Shown here: one piece after another, positions 58,881 through 64,000 of the stretch | Layout: each line of letters starts with the position of its first letter | How positions within the stretch are numbered: the first letter of the stretch is position 1 | From: Listeria weihenstephanensis | GTDB lineage: Bacteria > Bacillota > Bacilli > Lactobacillales > Listeriaceae | DNA length: 64,000 nucleotides | Reading direction: 5' to 3' | Assembly (NCBI RefSeq): GCF_003534205.1 | Contig: NZ_CP011102.1 | Location: forward strand, 756,036-820,035 | Notes under the pieces: model-generated | Database searches by the model: none | Told to the model about the DNA's origin: nothing | Seen by the model: only the letters and a program-made list of their open reading frames with translations | Translations under genes and position numbers: made by a program

Positions 58881-61094
58881 ATGAAGCGAATGAAAGCAGT
58901 ACGAATTGGCACTATATTGATGTTGCTCAGCGGAAGTCTTTTGGTGAATAGTTCGGTATATGCGCAAGAGAAGGAACCAATCCAGGATGTTAGTGAGAAA
59001 ATAGCGGTCAAAGCAACAAATGAAGCAAAAACCTTTGAAGAGTGGTTTGAGGATAGAGATTTATCTAGTTCTGTGGCTCACGTATTTGGGAAGAATAGAA
59101 CAGATACTATTACACAAGCTGAACTGGCTAGAGTGACCGAGCTGCCTGTTGGAGAAGGCTTTGGACTTAGTGGTGTCACCTCATTTAAAGGGATAGAACA
59201 TTTGACTAATTTGACGCGTCTCTATGTACACTATAATTCTACATTGCAAGATCTGACGCCATTAGCTAAAGCAAAAAACCTGGAATACCTTGAATTGAGC
59301 TGTAGAGCATTGGAGGATATTAGTCCATTGGCTAATTTGCCTAATTTAACAACGCTTTATTTAGAAGATACATTAGTAGAGGACATTACACCGTTAGCTA
59401 ATATAACCACGCTGAATACATTGGGTATTTATGAGACCCGTAATTATAGGGATGAGCATGGCTTAGTATCGGATTTAACACCACTTCAAAATTTGAGCGA
59501 ATTGCGGAGATTAACAATTTATAGACAGTCTGTGAAGGAGTTACCTGAAGGATTTAGCCAGTTAAACCTGTATAGTTTGGACATGAGCGATAATGTTATT
59601 CAAGATATTGGTATGTTGCAAGGAATGAAAAATTTGTACATTTTGGATTTGTCAGTCAACCAGATAGAAGATGTGACTCCATTACGCGATTTAGTAAATA
59701 CAAAATATCTGGATTTGACGTCCAACAAGATAAAAGACGTGACACCATTGCAAGGGTTGGAGAAGCTGTCTTTGTTAAGAATTTATAACAATAAAATTGC
59801 TGATTTCAGTAGTTTAGGTAAATTAAAACTAGATGAGTTTGGGGCAGATATGCAATATGTAACTTTACCTACTCAAAAAGTAGTTGCAGGTGAAGATTTG
59901 GTTGTTCCAGATCAGATACGGGATATTAAAGGTAATAGGCCAGAAAAAATTACTCCCGATAATGGTGGTAGCTATGATGCGGAAGAAGGAGTAATTCGAT
60001 GGAAGGGTTTAGTAGGAGAAGGGGAAGTATTCTATGAATTTTCTAGTCCAGGAATGTCTGGCGAAGTTACCATACCTTATGAAGTTGTTAAGGAACGCTC
60101 AGTTCGATTTTACAAAAACGATGGGGAACAACAAGCACCTATTATAAAATCAGTTTTACCTGGGGAGCGCGTGACAGAGATTGCAAGTCCGAGTAGAGCA
60201 GGATATGAATTTCTTGGCTGGTATCGGGATATAGATGGTCAGTTAACACCTTGGGGTTTTGAACAAGATGTGATGCCAGATGAGAACATACTTTTGCAAG
60301 CGAAATGGCAATTACGTTCCTTCGAGTTAGACTATGACGGTAATGGTGCGGATAACCTGTTGCCAGAGAAACAAAGCTTTGATGTATCGGAGGGCGTACG
60401 TATAACGAGTGTAACTCCAACACGTGAGGGCTATAAATTTATTGGATGGAATACGGAAAAAGATGGTTCAGGACAAGACTATTTAGCAAATGACGTGCTG
60501 CGATTAGCGAATGATACTATATTATATGCTCAATGGGAAAAGCAGAATTATGCATATCATTTAATCGGCAATGGTGGCGATTTAGTAGGTCCAACTAGTC
60601 AGCAGGTTGGATTTGGGGAGTTGCTTGTTCCTCCCGAAGATCCGATAAGAGAAGGTTATACATTCACAGGGTGGATGCGAGAAACTGGCGAAGAACAAGT
60701 TCTATGGGATTTTAACACAATGACTATGCCTGCGACGGAGATATGGCTTGTAGCACAGTGGAAAAAAAATCCGCCAGCCCCTGTTAATCCAAACCCGGTG
60801 GAAGAAAAACCGGAGCAGCCAACACTGGAAGAACCGCCAAGTACCAATACGAGTGTGATAAAACCAGTGAAGGTACAAGCCGTGGGAACATCACAGCCAG
60901 AGTCTAGCATTATAAATAGTACCACGGTAACTTCATTCATAATAGATGATTTACGCGGTGAAGAGTCTACACTTAAGGGATCAGCAACAGAAGAACAACT
61001 ACCTAAGACTGGAGATACAAGCATTTCATCTCTTTGGTTGATTTTATTAGGCAGTAGCGCAGTCTTTTTAGGAATTCAACGTTTGAGAAAATAA
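58881..61094 (+). CDS. Internalin-like LRR surface protein with LPXTG anchor
   Basis: 737 aa from ATG 58881 (GGAGG 12 bases upstream; ATG 58827 has no site). The signal peptide ends at VYA (about residue 28). A helical cap (FEEWFEDRDLSSSVAHVFG, about 49-75) precedes about nine 22-residue leucine-rich repeats (about 95-330; N-L-T-x-L-x-L-x-x-N-x-I/L-x-D-I/V-x-P-L). An Ig-like inter-repeat region (about 330-400) comes next. Three InlB-type repeats follow (about 408-475, 478-555, 556-625), each with G-Y-x-F-x-G-W. A Pro/Glu-rich wall spacer precedes the sorting signal LPKTGDTS, a hydrophobic tail and RLRK. It is an adhesin or invasin-type protein with unknown receptor. Confidence 0.93.
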   Translation: MKRMKAVRIGTILMLLSGSLLVNSSVYAQEKEPIQDVSEKIAVKATNEAKTFEEWFEDRDLSSSVAHVFGKNRTDTITQAELARVTELPVGEGFGLSGVTSFKGIEHLTNLTRLYVHYNSTLQDLTPLAKAKNLEYLELSCRALEDISPLANLPNLTTLYLEDTLVEDITPLANITTLNTLGIYETRNYRDEHGLVSDLTPLQNLSELRRLTIYRQSVKELPEGFSQLNLYSLDMSDNVIQDIGMLQGMKNLYILDLSVNQIEDVTPLRDLVNTKYLDLTSNKIKDVTPLQGLEKLSLLRIYNNKIADFSSLGKLKLDEFGADMQYVTLPTQKVVAGEDLVVPDQIRDIKGNRPEKITPDNGGSYDAEEGVIRWKGLVGEGEVFYEFSSPGMSGEVTIPYEVVKERSVRFYKNDGEQQAPIIKSVLPGERVTEIASPSRAGYEFLGWYRDIDGQLTPWGFEQDVMPDENILLQAKWQLRSFELDYDGNGADNLLPEKQSFDVSEGVRITSVTPTREGYKFIGWNTEKDGSGQDYLANDVLRLANDTILYAQWEKQNYAYHLIGNGGDLVGPTSQQVGFGELLVPPEDPIREGYTFTGWMRETGEEQVLWDFNTMTMPATEIWLVAQWKKNPPAPVNPNPVEEKPEQPTLEEPPSTNTSVIKPVKVQAVGTSQPESSIINSTTVTSFIIDDLRGEESTLKGSATEEQLPKTGDTSISSLWLILLGSSAVFLGIQRLRK

Positions 61095-61108
61095 TAATGT
61101 ATATCTTT

Positions 61109-61141
61109 CCAAAGTCTGATTACTATTTAGCTAGACTTTGG
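61109..61141. other. Inverted repeat between the internalin and the beta-helix gene
   Basis: CCAAAGTCT and AGACTTTGG are exact 9-bp arms around 15 bases. The T-run of a terminator is missing, so the two genes may be co-transcribed with partial attenuation. Confidence 0.5.
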
Positions 61142-61175
61142 GATGCTATAAAAAAAGAGAAAGAGGCGAAGAAAA

Positions 61176-64000
61176 ATGGTAAAGAGAATAGTAGTAACAG
61201 AATCAAATGAAATAAAGGAAATAATTAGAACTGGTAAATCTATGGCAAATAGTAATAGATTAAACTGGGGAAAAATCTGTGCATGGGTTAAAGCATCAGA
61301 AGAAGATGTCATTTTGTATCTTCCAGCAGGTGAATATTTTTTTGATGCAGAAATAGAGTTGGTCTCGAATATCATCATACAAGGAGAGATAGGAGTAGAT
61401 CATAATGGTGAGCCTGTTCATCTAACAAGCTTAACTTTTATAAACCAAACACAAGGAATTTCCTCTAAATTGGACGCGAAGCCCAAACTAAATGATCTTA
61501 ATTTTGAGCAGCTACAAAAAAATTATTTAGCCAGTTTTTTAACGAATGTAACTATTAAGGATTTAGTAGTGCAATATGGGCCTCTTGTACCAAAAGTGGA
61601 CCATTTAAAAAAAAGTGATCCCTCAGAAGGAAAAAGCCTTATACGTGTCAACCGACCTTATGAAGGGAATTATGATAAATATGGCGGAATAAGCAACATC
61701 ACAATTTCTAACGTTCATGTGAAGGCAGAGCAGCGTGGACATGTAGCGATGAATCTTGGTGGAATTACTAACTTACTTGTGAAAGATTGTCTAGTAGAAG
61801 GTTCAGGATTAGGTACTGGGATTGGCGTGGAGTATTCTACTAAAGTTATCATCGAAAATAATTGTGTCAATGATAGCGGTCGCTCAGGCATTCAGCTTTA
61901 CCGAGGAAATACGGATTGTATTATTCGCGGAAATAGGGTCACAAACTGGATGCAACGTTTTGGTGTACGGCATTATGTTTGGGGAACGGCTACTGTACCG
62001 GCTAAAATGTTTGATGCTGGAATCGATAGTTACGGTCCTCACAATCAGCAAATTCAAATCATCGGAAATTCTGTTATTGTCGATACTGCCCCAGACGCTC
62101 CTAATCCATGCAATCCTTTAATCGAATCCGTGATAACGCAGCTGGAAAATGCAGATGAAAAGCCAAGTAACATAAAACCACTACCAACAAGCCCAATGTC
62201 ATATTACCAAGCATTTCGTCTCAGTGGCGCAAAAGATGTAATCATCGAGGATAACACTGTCGATATGAATAGCCGCGACATCTTCGGTTTTCTGTTCGTA
62301 GCAGAGCGTATATTTGATAATGTTCTTGGTGGGGAAGAAGTTACGACGCCTACTAATATCATCGTTCGCAATAATAAAACGTGGAAAGCATCGGGTCAAC
62401 TAGGTTATCCTATCCGTCTCTTTTATATCCAAGAAACCAATGGTATCGGTATTTCGATAACAAATAACGAGTTCCACATAAAAGGTACAATCGAACAGCG
62501 ATCTGATTTGACAAATCCATATCGATCCCCTAAGTTTTGTGAAGTAAGGACGTCCTCGGATAAAGTTGTGCTAAAAGATAATACGATTTTATATGAGCCG
62601 TTAGATCCAGCAGATTCTGAATGGACGCCAATCACTAAACTTGTCGCGGTTACGGGGCCACAAGAACCAGTTACAATTCTTCAAAAGCTAGCTTTGATTC
62701 AAAATTTTGTGAAGAAATATAGTACGGATATAACCGAGCCAACTATTTCGGTTGAGGGACGAATCAATGTATTGGAAACAACGTGGGTAGAATCATTGCC
62801 TTTTGATGACAAGAAGGATTCTATTTATATGGGACATTATTATGGGCCAGTTCAGCAAGTTCAGATTTTTAAGAACGGGGTATTTCACATGCAGGCATTA
62901 GTAGAGGACGGGATGTACAGGGTTCAGAATGCCAAAATATATCTACAGGATCAGCAGGCTAATTATGAAGTGGTTGGTTTAGATCATTTAGGTGAGATTA
63001 TGGAACGGAAAACGATTGAATTTACTTCAGTTATGTATGCGCTTTCTACTGATGCTTACTTCGCTGGTGAGGAGAAAATACAGGGGACGTATGGGAAATC
63101 ATTTTCGCGATTGGCGTTATGGATAAATGGAAGAGAGGTTATAAAAAATGCAATATCAGAGCAAACGGGCTCTTTTTATTTCGATATGAGTAGTGTGCCA
63201 GATGTGGCGGGTTCAGAACTTGAAGTGTGCGGTTTTGATAAGGATGGGCAGGAATTGGCGCGTATTACAGTGTCTGTATTGGATTATCGTTTATCGGTGG
63301 ACGCGTATACGCTTGGTAATGAGATGATGACGGGGAGTTTCGGGAAAGATACAGCCTATGTTCGGTTATGGATTAATGGTGCGGTGAAGCAGCAGGCTAC
63401 GATGGATTGGGAGACAAGTCGCTTTACGTTTCAAAATGTGGCTAGTTTTATCAAGAATATTACGGATGCAGTGGAAATCATTGCGGTAGATGAGAAATAT
63501 ATGGAGCACGGGCGAATCACGGTAAGCCTTAGTAGAGGCATCAATTATACACTAGCTATTCAGGATTATATACTAGAAGACGATAGCTTGATGGGGATAT
63601 ATGGTCATGATATATTTCAGGTGCGTTTATTTGTGAATGAGCAAGTGAAGCAACAGGCTAAGCTAAATATGGAGGGACAAACTTTTCAATTTGTAAACGT
63701 CAATAGTTTAGTCAGGAGTCAAGATGATTCGATGAAAATAGTAGCGATCAATAAATTTTATACGCCGGTTCAAACGCTTCCTGTACGTGTGCTGGATTTT
63801 AGTATCACTGCAAATGACTATACGCGCAAAGAGGAAGAATTGACGGGAACGTATGGCGCGAGTGTACATTCTTTGATTTTGCAAGTCAATGGCATGCGAA
63901 AACAGACGATAACAGGTGGAAATTCCGGTGTGTATCGTTTTACTAATATATCAGGTTACATCACCAAAATAACGGATGAAGTGACAATAATAGCTATGGA
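61176..64000 (+). CDS. Beta-helix plus Ig-like repeat protein (continues beyond the window)
   Basis: Open frame from ATG 61176 (AAGAGG upstream) to the window end, at least 941 aa. There is no signal peptide: it begins MVKRIVVTESNEIKEIIRTGK. Residues about 40-480 show the right-handed beta-helix pattern (N-I-x-I-x-N-N-x-V-x-x-x steps, such as KVIIENNCVNDSGRSGIQLY and NIIVRNNKTW), as in pectate lyase and carbohydrate-active enzymes. After a linker (about 490-530), repeats of about 80 residues follow (from about 535), with K-x-GTYG, V-R-L-W-I-N-G, and VDEKY signatures, the same Ig-like unit as at base 2-835. Export and function are unknown. It follows the internalin in the same direction. Confidence 0.85.
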   Translation, partial: MVKRIVVTESNEIKEIIRTGKSMANSNRLNWGKICAWVKASEEDVILYLPAGEYFFDAEIELVSNIIIQGEIGVDHNGEPVHLTSLTFINQTQGISSKLDAKPKLNDLNFEQLQKNYLASFLTNVTIKDLVVQYGPLVPKVDHLKKSDPSEGKSLIRVNRPYEGNYDKYGGISNITISNVHVKAEQRGHVAMNLGGITNLLVKDCLVEGSGLGTGIGVEYSTKVIIENNCVNDSGRSGIQLYRGNTDCIIRGNRVTNWMQRFGVRHYVWGTATVPAKMFDAGIDSYGPHNQQIQIIGNSVIVDTAPDAPNPCNPLIESVITQLENADEKPSNIKPLPTSPMSYYQAFRLSGAKDVIIEDNTVDMNSRDIFGFLFVAERIFDNVLGGEEVTTPTNIIVRNNKTWKASGQLGYPIRLFYIQETNGIGISITNNEFHIKGTIEQRSDLTNPYRSPKFCEVRTSSDKVVLKDNTILYEPLDPADSEWTPITKLVAVTGPQEPVTILQKLALIQNFVKKYSTDITEPTISVEGRINVLETTWVESLPFDDKKDSIYMGHYYGPVQQVQIFKNGVFHMQALVEDGMYRVQNAKIYLQDQQANYEVVGLDHLGEIMERKTIEFTSVMYALSTDAYFAGEEKIQGTYGKSFSRLALWINGREVIKNAISEQTGSFYFDMSSVPDVAGSELEVCGFDKDGQELARITVSVLDYRLSVDAYTLGNEMMTGSFGKDTAYVRLWINGAVKQQATMDWETSRFTFQNVASFIKNITDAVEIIAVDEKYMEHGRITVSLSRGINYTLAIQDYILEDDSLMGIYGHDIFQVRLFVNEQVKQQAKLNMEGQTFQFVNVNSLVRSQDDSMKIVAINKFYTPVQTLPVRVLDFSITANDYTRKEEELTGTYGASVHSLILQVNGMRKQTITGGNSGVYRFTNISGYITKITDEVTIIAM

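Overview
The window reads as a chromosomal segment of a low-to-mid GC Gram-positive bacterium of the genus Listeria in the broad sense. Supporting this are a p60/Iap-type endopeptidase divergent from secA2, an internalin with leucine-rich repeats, InlB-type repeats and an LPKTG anchor, an mpt-type mannose PTS operon behind a sigma-54 promoter, and the order metX-metY / HdeD / Crp-Fnr / bioY / PadR-DUF1700-DUF4097 / MATE / MarR-ABC-ABC. I recall this order, from memory, from the L. monocytogenes lmo0582-lmo0610 region. The allantoate cluster and several surface proteins are not part of that remembered core, so I expect a species outside the L. monocytogenes group. The species cannot be fixed from the sequence alone.

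Layout. 1-12.6 kb: tail of an Ig-like repeat protein, iap, secA2, an AI-2E-type membrane protein, a candidate LhrC-like small RNA, and a 1759-residue CotH/lamin-tail surface protein built from a tandem duplication. 12.6-24.5 kb: pyruvate oxidase, an amino acid permease, a small-protein operon with a frameshifted member, a PadR repressor divergent from an MFS pump and a universal stress protein, the mpt PTS operon with ManO (DUF956), and an esterase. 24.7-35.2 kb: an eight-gene catabolic cluster (allC, MFS, allE, two allD, fdrA/allF, DUF1116/allG, and a DUF2877/allH-carbamate kinase fusion). It would take allantoate through ureidoglycolate and oxalurate to oxamate plus carbamoyl phosphate and recover ATP. 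35.4-40.3 kb: formate/nitrite channel, GyrI-like protein, SAM-riboswitch-controlled metY-metX, and a SigB-type HdeD protein. 40.4-43.5 kb: an accessory patch with a truncated group II intron placed immediately behind a terminator, two orphan divergent genes and an LPXTG Ig-like protein. 43.8-56.6 kb: Crp/Fnr regulator, BirA-controlled bioY, PadR-DUF1700-DUF4097, small enzymes and membrane proteins, MATE/TetR, an SDR, and a MarR plus heterodimeric ABC exporter. 56.6-64 kb: a pair of related palindromic elements, a small NTPase, an L,D-transpeptidase-like secreted protein, the internalin, and an open-ended beta-helix plus Ig-like repeat protein.

How the parts work together. Three themes dominate: cell-surface construction (p60, the SecA2 export motor, YkuD, CotH, LPXTG and Ig-like proteins), sugar and nitrogen acquisition (mpt PTS, allantoate cluster, amino acid permease) and small self-contained regulator-transporter units (PadR-MFS, TetR-MATE, MarR-ABC). 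Regulatory signals can be read directly for many of them: a sigma-54 promoter with upstream repeats, a PadR-type palindrome overlapping a consensus promoter, an S-box riboswitch, a BirA box, a SigB-type promoter and many bidirectional terminators. The most unusual observations are the allH-allK fusion with a preserved internal ribosome binding site, the LhrC-like RNA, the paired palindromic elements and the group II intron remnant.
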